Shown: one piece after another, positions 25,094 through 33,445 of the stretch
Layout of the letters: each line of letters begins with the position of its first letter
Numbering within the stretch: the stretch's first letter is position 1
Assembly (NCBI RefSeq): GCF_045310525.1
Contig: NZ_JBJHZY010000002.1
Location: forward strand, 620,001-684,000
Length of the DNA stretch: 64,000 nucleotides
From: Clostridium_AT radicumherbarum
GTDB lineage: Bacteria > Bacillota > Clostridia > Clostridiales > Clostridiaceae
Direction: 5' to 3'
Notes under the pieces: generated by a model
Seen by the model: the letters and a program-made list of their open reading frames with translations, nothing else
Database searches by the model: none
What the model was told of the DNA's origin: nothing
Translations under genes and position numbers: made by a program

Positions 25094-26584
25094 ATGGCAA
25101 AGTATGTAATGGCACTGGATCAGGGCACAACAAGTTCAAGATGTATACTGTTTAATGAAAAGGGCTTAATTGAAAGTGTAGCTCAAAAGGAATTTACTCA
25201 AATCTTTCCTAAGTCTGGCTGGGTAGAACATGATGCAATGGAAATTTGGTCAACTCAAATTGGCGTTGCTAGCGAAGCAATGGCTAAAATCAACGCAACT
25301 GCAAAGGATATTGCAGCCATTGGTATTACTAATCAAAGAGAAACCACTGTAGTTTGGGACAAGAGAACTGGCTTGCCAATACATAATGCTATTGTATGGC
25401 AGTGCAGAAGAACTGCTGAAAGATGTGATGAGTTAAAGGCAAAGGGCTTTGACAAGGTTGTTAGAGAGAAAACCGGACTTATTTTAGATGCTTATTTCTC
25501 AGCTACAAAGGTTGAGTGGCTGTTAAATAATGTTGAAGGTGCTAGAGAAGAAGCTGAAAAAGGTAATTTATTATTTGGAAACATAGACACTTGGCTTATT
25601 TGGAAGCTTACTAACGGTAGAGTTCACGTAACTGATTACTCCAATGCTTCAAGAACTATGCTGTTTAACATCCATGATCTAGAGTGGGATGATGAAATTC
25701 TAGCTGAATTAAACATTCCAAAATCAATGCTTCCAGAGCCTAAGCCTTCAAGCTGCGTATACGGACATACTGACGGCTCCCTACTTGGTGGAGAAATTCT
25801 TATTGGCGGTGCTGCAGGAGATCAGCAGGCTGCTTTATTTGGACAAACTTGCTTTGAACCAGGAACAGCTAAGAATACTTATGGTACAGGCTGCTTCATG
25901 TTAATGAACACTGGTGATAAGGCAATAGAATCTAAAAATGGACTATTAACAACAATAGCTTGGGGTATTGATGGAAAGGTTGAATATGCTCTTGAAGGAA
26001 GCGTTTTTGTAGCTGGAGCAGCTATTCAATGGTTAAGAGATGAACTTAGAATGATTAAAAACGCTGCAGATTCTGAAAGCTATGCTACTGCAGTTGAAGA
26101 TACAAATGGCGTTTATGTAGTTCCTGCCTTTGTAGGACTTGGCGCACCATATTGGGATCCATATGCAAGAGGAACTATAGTAGGACTTTCAAGAGGTTCT
26201 AAGAAGGAACATCTTATAAGAGCTACCTTGGAGTCCCTGGCATATCAAACCTCTGATGTTTTAGACGCAATGCAGGAGGATTCTGGAATAACTCTTAAGG
26301 CACTTAAGGTTGATGGAGGTGCATGCGCTAACAACTTCTTGATGCAATTCCAATCTGATGTTCTTGGAGTTCAAGTTGACAGACCTGAAGTTATAGAAAC
26401 TACAGCCTTAGGAGCTGCTTACCTTGCTGGCCTGGCAGTTGGCTATTGGAAGAACAAAGATGAAGTAAGAGCAAACTGGGCAGTTTCAAAGGCTTTTGAG
26501 CCATCAATGGAGGCTTCAAGAAAAGAAGAATTATTAGAGGGCTGGCATGAAGCTGTAAAGAGATCACAAGGTTGGGTTAAGTAA
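25094..26584 (+). CDS. glpK: Glycerol kinase
   Basis: A 496-residue FGGY-family kinase converting glycerol and ATP to glycerol-3-phosphate in the cytoplasm. The start MAKYVMALDQGTTSSRCILF is canonical; GITNQRETTVVWD, GAAGDQQAALFGQ and GLGAPYWDP are family signatures. The loop that carries the HPr-phosphorylated His in enterococcal and bacillar GlpK (YHFYG-like) reads DGSLLGGE here, so that PTS control is probably missing. GGGGG precedes ATG. The leader attenuator and glpP make GlpP control likely. Confidence 0.97.
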   Translation: MAKYVMALDQGTTSSRCILFNEKGLIESVAQKEFTQIFPKSGWVEHDAMEIWSTQIGVASEAMAKINATAKDIAAIGITNQRETTVVWDKRTGLPIHNAIVWQCRRTAERCDELKAKGFDKVVREKTGLILDAYFSATKVEWLLNNVEGAREEAEKGNLLFGNIDTWLIWKLTNGRVHVTDYSNASRTMLFNIHDLEWDDEILAELNIPKSMLPEPKPSSCVYGHTDGSLLGGEILIGGAAGDQQAALFGQTCFEPGTAKNTYGTGCFMLMNTGDKAIESKNGLLTTIAWGIDGKVEYALEGSVFVAGAAIQWLRDELRMIKNAADSESYATAVEDTNGVYVVPAFVGLGAPYWDPYARGTIVGLSRGSKKEHLIRATLESLAYQTSDVLDAMQEDSGITLKALKVDGGACANNFLMQFQSDVLGVQVDRPEVIETTALGAAYLAGLAVGYWKNKDEVRANWAVSKAFEPSMEASRKEELLEGWHEAVKRSQGWVK

Positions 26585-26670
26585 TAAAATCCTTGTATTA
26601 ACAATTATGTAGTGTGGAAGTAAAACCTTCTGCACTACAAAAAATAAATAAATTATAGGGGGAATCATTT

Positions 26671-27375
26671 ATGTCTCATTTTTTAGCTGAAATGCTAGGT
26701 ACCATGATACTTGTTCTTCTTGGTGATGGCGTAGTTGCAAACTGTTTATTAGGGAAAACAAAGGGAAATAATGCAGGTCTTATAGTTATAGCAACTGGTT
26801 GGGCATTTGCAGTTGGTATTCCAGCTTGGATTTTTGGAGCAGCAAGCGGTGCTCACTTCAATCCAGCATTAACTCTTGGCTTAGCTACAATTGGCAAATT
26901 CCCATGGGCAGATGTTCCAACATATATCGCAGGACAAATGCTTGGAGGCTTCTTAGGTGCTTGTCTAGTTTATATTCATTACTTACCTCACTGGGCAGCT
27001 ACAGAAGATAAAGATGCTAAACTAGCTGTATTTTGTACAGGCCCTGCTATCAAAAGTACTCCAGCTAATTTTATCTCAGAATTTATTGGAACCTTCATTT
27101 TAGTATTTGGAATATTAGGTCTTGGCGCAGTTCAAATGGCTCCTGGCTTAAATACACTAGCAGTTGCATTTTTGATTTGGGTAATTGGTGTATCTCTAGG
27201 TGGAACTACAGGTTATGCAATTAACCCTGCCAGAGACTTAGGACCTAGAATAGCTCACTTCCTGCTTCCTATACCAGGAAAAAGAGATTCAGATTGGGGA
27301 TACTCTTGGATTCCAGTTATTGCTCCAATTTGCGGTGCAGTAGTTGCAGCTCTTTTCTATCACGCTATATTTTAA
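26671..27375 (+). CDS. glpF: Glycerol facilitator (aquaglyceroporin)
   Basis: A 234-residue MIP-family channel with six helices and two pore half-helices. The NPA motifs are present as HFNPALTL (about residue 69) and YAINPARDLGPR (about 186). The D after NPAR is typical of glycerol-conducting members. It imports glycerol by diffusion for GlpK, encoded 86 bases upstream; a 12-bp hairpin (26609-26638) lies between them without a T run. GGGGG precedes the ATG. It ends at a very strong terminator. Confidence 0.95.
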   Translation: MSHFLAEMLGTMILVLLGDGVVANCLLGKTKGNNAGLIVIATGWAFAVGIPAWIFGAASGAHFNPALTLGLATIGKFPWADVPTYIAGQMLGGFLGACLVYIHYLPHWAATEDKDAKLAVFCTGPAIKSTPANFISEFIGTFILVFGILGLGAVQMAPGLNTLAVAFLIWVIGVSLGGTTGYAINPARDLGPRIAHFLLPIPGKRDSDWGYSWIPVIAPICGAVVAALFYHAIF

Positions 27376-27382
27376 ATAAATT

Positions 27383-27428
27383 AATAAATGGCAGCCATAT
27401 GAGTTATTACTTATGGCTGCCATTTATT
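27383..27428. terminator. Long perfect hairpin after glpF (GGCAGCCATA family)
   Basis: A perfect 17-bp stem (27383-27399 with 27412-27428), 12-base loop containing TGAGTTATTACT. It ends glpKF and the opposing small gene. Its core resembles the hairpin at 34428-34467 and the sequence near 31767-31857. Confidence 0.85.
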
Positions 27429-27666
27429 ATTTCCACATATCTTCATAAAAAATGTCAAAGCGTACTATTGCCTTTTCTGTTTTTCCGTTCAGAGAATAAT
27501 TAACACAATAAAGTTTTTCTCTCATCGATAATTTCTCAATATCTAAAACCTGTCCTCCAAGGTCATTTATATGATTATATATCTTTCTATTACAAATCTT
27601 TGGTCCTACCAAAACCTCAAATAATATCAATGGTCCAAATATTATAATTAACAATACAAGTTCCAA
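27427..27666 (-). CDS. Small membrane-anchored hypothetical protein (TTG start)
   Basis: A 79-residue protein. Residues 2-22 (ELVLLIIIFGPLILFEVLVG) form a single N-terminal membrane helix; the rest is a soluble tail with a strand-rich pattern (EKLYCVNYSLNGKTEKAIVRFD). There is no ATG, but GAGAGG seven bases before a TTG at 27664-27666 is a plausible start. Its stop overlaps the terminator of glpF. No family recognised. Confidence 0.55.
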   Translation of the reverse strand: MELVLLIIIFGPLILFEVLVGPKICNRKIYNHINDLGGQVLDIEKLSMREKLYCVNYSLNGKTEKAIVRFDIFYEDMWK

Positions 27667-27750
27667 AATAAATCCTCTCTTTCTTTATGAGCTTTAAATA
27701 TCATAATAACTCTGAGATGGTTTATAAGGTCATGCTGCATTAAGATATTA

Positions 27751-28056
27751 TCATAGCCCTATATCTTTTAATAATTCTTTTGCATGTTCAGCATTTGATA
27801 TTTCTACTTGGACCTGCGCAAATATGCCTGCTGCAATGTGACTGGGCATATCATTTATATAATATTTTATGCCTTCAGAATCTAAAATTGATTTTGCTAA
27901 GGCTATTAAGCCCCAATTGTTTGTTTCAGCAATTGTAGTAAATTCTATATATTCAAATTCTGCTTCATTTGATAGTTCTTCTACCAATTTAGTGCCGCAA
28001 TCAGCACAGGTAGTATACCCCTCACTATACTCACTCTTACATTTTGGACAGAACAT
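27751..28056 (-). CDS. Zinc-ribbon plus DUF2007 protein
   Basis: A 101-residue protein. Residues 2-22 form a zinc ribbon (CPKCKSEY, then CADCGTKL). Residues 40-100 form a DUF2007 domain, a ferredoxin-like fold described as a putative signal-transducing module: LIALAKSILDSEGIKYYIND and GIFAQVQVEISNAEHAKELL. The function is unknown. It lies 26 bases after a NUDIX gene on the same strand and may be cotranscribed with it. AGGGAGG precedes ATG. Confidence 0.85.
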   Translation of the reverse strand: MFCPKCKSEYSEGYTTCADCGTKLVEELSNEAEFEYIEFTTIAETNNWGLIALAKSILDSEGIKYYINDMPSHIAAGIFAQVQVEISNAEHAKELLKDIGL

Positions 28057-28082
28057 TTTTCATACCTCCCTCTTATTTTTAA

Positions 28083-28562
28083 TTAACCATGATTATATTT
28101 AATACGCTCAGAACCTAAAAACATAGGAATTTGATTTTTAATGATTTTATCAATATTTCCATTCAATACTTTTGGCAGAAGACGAATTTTATCTAAATCT
28201 TCTATGTTAATCCATTCACTGCCAACTTGCATATCATCAATTTCTATTGGTTTTTTTGCTGTTTCATCACTTAACTCACATATAAAAATATGATACATCT
28301 TATGAATATATTCTGGATATAATTCCCTTGTTTTTGGATTTTCACATATTTCTTCACAAAGTGCTGCAAATACCTTAGGTGTAACACTGTAGCCAGTCTC
28401 TTCAAGACATTCCCTAATTACAGCTTCCTGCAATGTTTCATAGGTATGCTGTCCACCACCTGGTAATGAGTAATATTCCCCATTATATTCATCAAAACAC
28501 TTATTTAATAGCACCTTTCCTTTATTAATAATAATTGCTTTTGCTGTACTTCTAACGCTCAT
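28083..28562 (-). CDS. NUDIX hydrolase
   Basis: A 159-residue NUDIX protein cleaving a nucleoside diphosphate linked to some group X. The Nudix box runs from GGGQHTYETL through QEAVIRECLEETGYS and keeps all the required Gly, Glu and Arg residues (G-x5-E-x7-R-E-x2-E-E-x-G). The substrate is unknown. GAGGTG before 28562 is preferred to the first ATG at 28577, which overlaps that site. It is the second gene of a possible three-gene set with the phosphotransferase upstream and the DUF2007 protein downstream. Confidence 0.88.
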   Translation of the reverse strand: MSVRSTAKAIIINKGKVLLNKCFDEYNGEYYSLPGGGQHTYETLQEAVIRECLEETGYSVTPKVFAALCEEICENPKTRELYPEYIHKMYHIFICELSDETAKKPIEIDDMQVGSEWINIEDLDKIRLLPKVLNGNIDKIIKNQIPMFLGSERIKYNHG

Positions 28563-28602
28563 CTTTAAACACCTCATATCTTTTTACTTCTCAAAATATA
28601 CT

Positions 28603-29535
28603 TTAAGAGAATATTTTTTCTTTTGCTACCTTATGTGGAATGTACCACCTTGGAATATAGGAACTGAAATCATCGTACCATGCTAAAACATTTTGAGCTT
28701 GATTTAGCATAGTTTTAACTTCTGCATCTCCAAAAGGAATTGCCCATGGCAGGGAGGACAATGTATTGTTTCCAATGTACAATGCCATTAATCTAAAAAA
28801 TGCTTCAGGAACCTCTCCTTCAAAATATCCATTAATACGACCTGAAGAAAAATGTGTGCTTATTCCAGCACACCATACAATTCGGTTAAATTCCTCCCAG
28901 GGGTCGCCAAAATCATATCTATTAAAATCAATTATTCCAACCTCATTTTTAACTGTAACAACCATATTCCCTACATGGAAATCGCCATGCTGGAAGGTTT
29001 GTATTCTATTTTCAAGAAGAAATCTATTTTCATTTATGTAATCAATTATTTTATCAGCCTTATCTATTTTTATGGGACATGCTTTGTAATTTTTAATTTT
29101 TATATCAATTTTTTTATTGAAACGTTCTGCCCAATTCTCTCTAAATACAGGTACAGGAATCTTATGAAGCTTAGCTAATACTTTGCCAGCATTATAGCCA
29201 AGATTGTATTGTTCTTTAGGGGTTAATACAGGTAATACCACTTCAGCATCGCTGCCTTCAATCCAAGTAAGCAAAGTAAAAACACTTTGCTTATTATTGC
29301 ACATGCCAAAATCGATAGGCCTGGACATCAGTATGCTGCAGCTATCAAGCATTTTCATAGTTTCAAATTCTTCTTTTTTCCTGTCATAGGATGAAATATT
29401 AGAAATGCGAAGTAAAAGCTGGCGATTTTCATTTGTTACGATATGATACTTTATATCACTTGACCAGCCTTTATTAACTAATTCAACTTTTCTCCAATGC
29501 ATAGAGTCCGGTATATCCTTGAATATATCCAGCAT
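28603..29535 (-). CDS. Aminoglycoside phosphotransferase-family kinase
   Basis: A 310-residue protein-kinase-like phosphotransferase. Brenner motif QHGDFHVGNMVV (catalytic Asp) and the metal-binding IIDFNRYDFGDPWEEF are intact; the N-lobe has LLLRIS and EFETMKML. Members phosphorylate aminoglycosides, choline, homoserine or other metabolites. Similarity here is general, so resistance should not be assumed. AAAGGTGG upstream of 29535 sets the start. It is followed at 26-40 bases by NUDIX and DUF2007 genes. Confidence 0.85.
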   Translation of the reverse strand: MLDIFKDIPDSMHWRKVELVNKGWSSDIKYHIVTNENRQLLLRISNISSYDRKKEEFETMKMLDSCSILMSRPIDFGMCNNKQSVFTLLTWIEGSDAEVVLPVLTPKEQYNLGYNAGKVLAKLHKIPVPVFRENWAERFNKKIDIKIKNYKACPIKIDKADKIIDYINENRFLLENRIQTFQHGDFHVGNMVVTVKNEVGIIDFNRYDFGDPWEEFNRIVWCAGISTHFSSGRINGYFEGEVPEAFFRLMALYIGNNTLSSLPWAIPFGDAEVKTMLNQAQNVLAWYDDFSSYIPRWYIPHKVAKEKIFS

Positions 29536-29711
29536 AATTTTCCACCTTTCGGTCACAACAATGGGTAGTTTATATAAGCTTTTATTGTTTAATTATACCA
29601 TTATTCCCTTCAATTATATATAGAAATGGCGGGAGAAACTTTCTCCTGTTATCTAAACAGTTTATTTAAATTACACTATATGGAATGTTCAGGTTAATTT
29701 TTTTTAAAATA

Positions 29712-29743
29712 TTAAGGTACTGCCACCATGTGCAGTACCTTAA
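29712..29743 (-). terminator. Hairpin after the LTA-synthase gene
   Basis: Perfect 12-bp stem TTAAGGTACTGC/GCAGTACCTTAA with an eight-base loop, 22 bases after the stop. No good T run follows on the minus side. A second weaker hairpin (GGAGAAA/TTTCTCC) lies near 29630. Confidence 0.7.
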
Positions 29744-29764
29744 ATTTTCTTTATTGAAATTAAA

Positions 29765-31627
29765 CTATTTTCCAAAAAGTATAGGCAAGGAATATTGTTT
29801 TCCTTCCATTAAATCGTATTGTATCAGCTTGTAGTCCGATAAAAGCTGTTTCTCATCCTCTGTAAGGCTTGTCTTTACATTTCCCTTTGAATCTACCTGA
29901 ACACTTGATTTGAGACCTGGGATTGTTTGTTTTATATCTTCAAGCATTGTGTAATATGGGGTTAGAGGCTTATTTAACATATCAAATAAGGTTACACCTA
30001 AAAATGCAGGACTTATAGTTTTTAAATCAGTCTTTTGTAACCCAAAATTTGAATATATAAGTAATGGTGTTTCTGATAATGCTTTTTCATTTGATAAGGC
30101 ATCACTTCCTGTGCCAAACTTTGCAGTATCATATATGGAATTAGATAGTGCAGGAAGATGGTCACCGAAGAAAACTACTATGGTTGGCCTGTCCATCTTT
30201 GCTAAGCCGTCAAACAAGGTTTTCATTGCTTCGTCAGTAGATTTTATGCCTTGGGTATAAGTTTCTAACTCATTAGTATCTGCTGCAGTGCTTAAACCTG
30301 AAACTGTCACAGTATTTTGAGGATATTTTCCCTCATTAAATGGAAAATGATTCTGCATTGTTACAGCATGTATAAAGGTTGGCTTACTGCTTTGATTTAA
30401 TTGATACAATATTTCATTTACTACAGATTGGTCTGAGATGTATCCTCCAGGAACCTGGGTGTCCTGATACTTCATATCGGTATCCCCAATAAATTTATCA
30501 AAGCCTAAGGTTTTATAGGCCACATCTCTTTTATAAAATATTTTTTCATAAGCATGGATAGCAAGAGTGTTATAGTTTTGCTGCTTTAAAATGCTTACAA
30601 TAGAAGGCACGGATTTTTCCTTATCCATTGATTGCTGGTAGGGTATAGTTCCAGCAATGTTATTATACATTGAAAATCCAGTAAGAGCTTCATACTCAGT
30701 ATTTGCAGTACCCCCGCCAAAAACCGGCGATAAAAGATATCCTGAAGAATTACTTGCCATTTCAGTTCTTATATTTTTCATTGGATCTTCACTGAAGCTA
30801 AGGGACGTCATTCTTGTAGGATCCCAAAAGGCTTCATCCATAATGTAAATTATATTTGGCTGTAAATTACTATCTGAAGTTCTAGTTGCATTTAGCTTGT
30901 CTGCCTCCTGCTTATATTTTTCTGCTACCTTTGTTACTTCAGCTTCACTGTAATTGCTTGGTTTTTCCATGACCTCACTTTTAATATTAGATAATAGCCC
31001 AAACATAAAACCATTTTCATCATAGTTCTCACGTTGATCCCAGAGAACTTCTGAAACTCCAGATTTTATATAATACCTATTAATAAAGGTGTTTTTATAA
31101 TTCACAAAAGTATATATGAAAAATAGAGATATTAATGTTAGTAAAATTCTTGAAGGTAACTTAAGTGGTTTATTCTTGGGCAATAGTTTTACTATGAATT
31201 TAATAATAGTAAATACTATTATAATTCCAATAATAATCAGAACAACAAATTTTCCTCCAAGCATACTAAGTATAGTGCTTGCATTCTTTATTTCAAGGAA
31301 ATCCACAGGATATATTGGTGCTCCAAGTATTTTTAACTTCTCAATGTTTGCAAATGCAGTAATTCCAAATAAAAGAAAGCATAAAATTATGCCTTTATAA
31401 TAATTGCCTAATAATGATGTGAAAAATAGGTAAATAAAGAATATAAATGCCGTGCTTATCGTAAAAGTGCCAGCATTCATTCTTATCCAACCAATTGTCT
31501 GACCATAATTCCCTAGCCTTTCTGTAATTTCAAATATAAAACTTGATATTAACGCCATAGTAATACATAATTCAATAACTACTAAAACGGATTTTTGATC
31601 CTTTATTTTTTTTAAAAGCTTCTTCAT
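29765..31627 (-). CDS. LTA synthase-family membrane sulfatase-fold enzyme
   Basis: A 620-residue enzyme. Five N-terminal helices (residues 15-175) anchor an extracellular alkaline-phosphatase-fold domain. Metal and catalytic residues are recognisable: E265 in IYIMDEAFWD, T307 in GGGTANTEYEALTG (the nucleophile position of LtaS T300), and VVFFGDHLPAL later (Asp-His metal ligands). LtaS-type enzymes transfer glycerol phosphate from phosphatidylglycerol to teichoic acid chains; clostridial paralogues may modify other glycans. Length agrees with the family. It is transcribed alone with a 300-base upstream region. Confidence 0.87.
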   Translation of the reverse strand: MKKLLKKIKDQKSVLVVIELCITMALISSFIFEITERLGNYGQTIGWIRMNAGTFTISTAFIFFIYLFFTSLLGNYYKGIILCFLLFGITAFANIEKLKILGAPIYPVDFLEIKNASTILSMLGGKFVVLIIIGIIIVFTIIKFIVKLLPKNKPLKLPSRILLTLISLFFIYTFVNYKNTFINRYYIKSGVSEVLWDQRENYDENGFMFGLLSNIKSEVMEKPSNYSEAEVTKVAEKYKQEADKLNATRTSDSNLQPNIIYIMDEAFWDPTRMTSLSFSEDPMKNIRTEMASNSSGYLLSPVFGGGTANTEYEALTGFSMYNNIAGTIPYQQSMDKEKSVPSIVSILKQQNYNTLAIHAYEKIFYKRDVAYKTLGFDKFIGDTDMKYQDTQVPGGYISDQSVVNEILYQLNQSSKPTFIHAVTMQNHFPFNEGKYPQNTVTVSGLSTAADTNELETYTQGIKSTDEAMKTLFDGLAKMDRPTIVVFFGDHLPALSNSIYDTAKFGTGSDALSNEKALSETPLLIYSNFGLQKTDLKTISPAFLGVTLFDMLNKPLTPYYTMLEDIKQTIPGLKSSVQVDSKGNVKTSLTEDEKQLLSDYKLIQYDLMEGKQYSLPILFGK

Positions 31628-31766
31628 ATTTTGTCCTCCTTTTATTGAATAGTAAGTAACATACTATATATTCATATAAAAGGTCCTATTTATGACCCAC
31701 TTAAAACTTTATAATCTTTATGTGGCAGTGATGTATTCATTTTGTTAATAAAGTATTAACTTTATT

Positions 31767-31857
31767 GGCAGCTTAGTAAGACATTACTTATTACTTATGA
31801 GTTGTGACCCCATATATTTAATTTATAAAGCCAATAACTCATAACTCGTATGGCTGC
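31767..31857. repeat. Degenerate member of the GGCAGC/CATATGAGT hairpin family
   Basis: Nested inverted elements: GCAGC near the left end and GCTGC near the right; ATTACTTATGAGTT and AATAACTCATAAC inside. Parts match the hairpins at 27383 and 34428. It lies between the LTA-synthase promoter region and the small gene at 31930. The rest of 31628-31929 shows no gene. Confidence 0.45.
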
Positions 31858-31929
31858 TACTATTTCGAATATTTAATTTTGTAAAGGCAATAATAATAAC
31901 AGAATAAAATTCATTTTTGGAGGCGCTTT

Positions 31930-32049
31930 ATGAGCAAGAATAATGACAAGACAATAGGTTCTAGCACCAAATCTAAATCAGATACTAAAAACAGAAACCC
32001 TCAAAACGACAACAGGAATAAAGAAACAAGTAAACCTAAAATGAAATAA
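31930..32049 (+). CDS. 39-residue hydrophilic Lys/Asn/Ser-rich protein
   Basis: Reads MSKNNDKTIGSSTKSKSDTK, continues with Asn, Arg and Lys-rich residues and ends KPKMK. TTTTGGAGGC is a strong ribosome site at good spacing, and a perfect terminator follows 10 bases after the stop, so this is a complete small transcription unit. The composition suggests an unstructured, basic protein. Small basic proteins of this kind occur in clostridial spores, but nothing here proves it. Confidence 0.65.
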   Translation: MSKNNDKTIGSSTKSKSDTKNRNPQNDNRNKETSKPKMK

Positions 32050-32058
32050 TACAACATT

Positions 32059-32084
32059 AAGGAGAGAGTGTTCTCTCCTTTTTT
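32059..32084 (+). terminator. Intrinsic terminator of the 39-residue protein gene
   Basis: AAGGAGAGA/TCTCTCCTT perfect stem, four-base loop, six T residues. Confidence 0.9.
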
Positions 32085-32232
32085 ATTTAGAGATTTATAC
32101 CTGAATTAAAGTAATTATTTGCTATATAATGTTATTAATGTTATAATATTGTATATTGTTTAAATTGTAATTTAAAAAGATTAGTCAAACTTATTGTAGT
32201 TATATAAATTTCATTTATGAGGAGGGATTTTT

Positions 32233-32661
32233 ATGTTAAACCCTAATGCTATAGAAATCATAGAAATTATTATTTTAATTTCTACATTAATATTTTATAT
32301 AAAAAACTATTTTATTGACTTTAAAGAAAGTACTAATTCTTTTAAAAATATATTATTTCTTTTACTAGGTCTAGTATTAGTAGTTAGTTCTGCTCTTTCT
32401 ATTCTCTATAGTATTGATTTAAATGGTATAGTTATGGATCTTGCCTCTGATCAATACAAGTATTCTATTGAGTTGTTGGAATATTTAAATAGTCAAAAAC
32501 TTCAATATGAGCATATAATTACTGTATTAGGTATATTTCAAGGTATTAGTTTATCTATAATAACCATATTGTTTATAAGTATAATAAAAGAAATAAAAGA
32601 AGCCTCTGCTAAATTTAAAAGTCGTTGGGATTGGGATAATATAAAAAAAAATATCTTATAA
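32233..32661 (+). CDS. Hypothetical three-helix membrane protein
   Basis: A 142-residue protein with three hydrophobic helices: IEIIEIIILISTLIFYI (about 7-24), ILFLLLGLVLVVSSALSILY (about 40-60) and IITVLGIFQGISLSIITILF (about 95-117). The end is charged (KEIKEASAKFKSRWDWDN). I recognise no family. GAGGAGGGA precedes ATG. Its stop codon touches the left arm of the palindromic element that follows, so its natural 3' end may have been changed by that insertion. Confidence 0.65.
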   Translation: MLNPNAIEIIEIIILISTLIFYIKNYFIDFKESTNSFKNILFLLLGLVLVVSSALSILYSIDLNGIVMDLASDQYKYSIELLEYLNSQKLQYEHIITVLGIFQGISLSIITILFISIIKEIKEASAKFKSRWDWDNIKKNIL

Positions 32662-32774
32662 ATTAAGGCTATGTAAAAGAATAGTGTTGAAATTTTATTC
32701 ATAAAACCCGTATATATTACGGGTTTTTCTAATTGTGTTAAAAATCAACACTATTCTGAAACAGAGCCTTAATT
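32661..32774. mobile_element. MITE-like 114-bp palindromic element with internal terminator
   Basis: Terminal inverted repeats of about 30 bases: the left arm starts AATTAAGGCTATGT and ends AGAATAGTGTTGA; the right arm is its complement with about four mismatches (TCAACACTATTCT, then ACAGAGCCTTAATT). Inside lies a separate hairpin AAAACCCGTA/TACGGGTTTT. Terminal repeats starting GGCT-TGT are common at insertion sequence ends. There is no coding capacity. It follows the membrane protein stop directly. Confidence 0.6.
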
Positions 32775-32966
32775 AAAAAAATTTTTTATTATAAAAAATT
32801 ATTATACTTTCTTCAGCTTGTATTTTATCTTTTTATATTAGTTAAATTTAAAATATAAATATGATAAATTAGTATTGCATGAAAAAGATAGTGTTTAGTA
32901 AGCTATGAAAAAGTTTATTAGATGAAGTTATAAATCTGGACATCATAAAACAGGGGGATTAAAAAA

Positions 32967-33440
32967 TTGAAAAAAGAAATAAGCATTAAAAAAATTAAAA
33001 GTGAAGCTGAAGAATTATATAGGAAAGGTGACTTCTATTGCTCTGAAGCAATTGTAAGTGCCATAAAAAATAATTTTGAATTAGATATGCCTGATGAAAT
33101 GATAGCTATGGCCTCAGGATTTCCTATAGGAATTGGCAAGTCAAAATGTGTTTGCGGTGCTGTATCAGGCGGTGTAATGTGTTTAGGTTATTTCTTTGGA
33201 AGGACAAAAGGCGGAGATACAAAAATTCAAAAGACCTTTGCCCTTGCAAATGAGTTACAGGAGAGCTTTAAAAACAATCATAAAGTGTTATGCTGTAAGG
33301 TCCTTACCCATGGTATGGACATGGCTTCAGGGGAACATAAAGAGCAATGTATTTCCTTTACAGGTGAAATAGCTGAAAAAACTGCTGAGATTATAGTTAG
33401 AGAACTTGGCCTTGTAAATATTGATGATTATGAGGTTTAA
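32967..33440 (+). CDS. C-GCAxxG-C-C family redox protein
   Basis: A 157-residue protein with the Cys-rich signature of this family: DFYCSEAIVSAI, then SKCVCGAVSGGVMCLGYFFG, CCKVLTH and EQCISFT. Such proteins (some selenoproteins) are often encoded beside transporters or redox enzymes and may bind metals or act in thiol chemistry; the function is not established. The start is a TTG with a GGGGG ribosome site nine bases upstream. The transporter gene begins five bases after the stop, so the two form an operon. Confidence 0.85.
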   Translation: MKKEISIKKIKSEAEELYRKGDFYCSEAIVSAIKNNFELDMPDEMIAMASGFPIGIGKSKCVCGAVSGGVMCLGYFFGRTKGGDTKIQKTFALANELQESFKNNHKVLCCKVLTHGMDMASGEHKEQCISFTGEIAEKTAEIIVRELGLVNIDDYEV

Positions 33441-33445
33441 TAATA

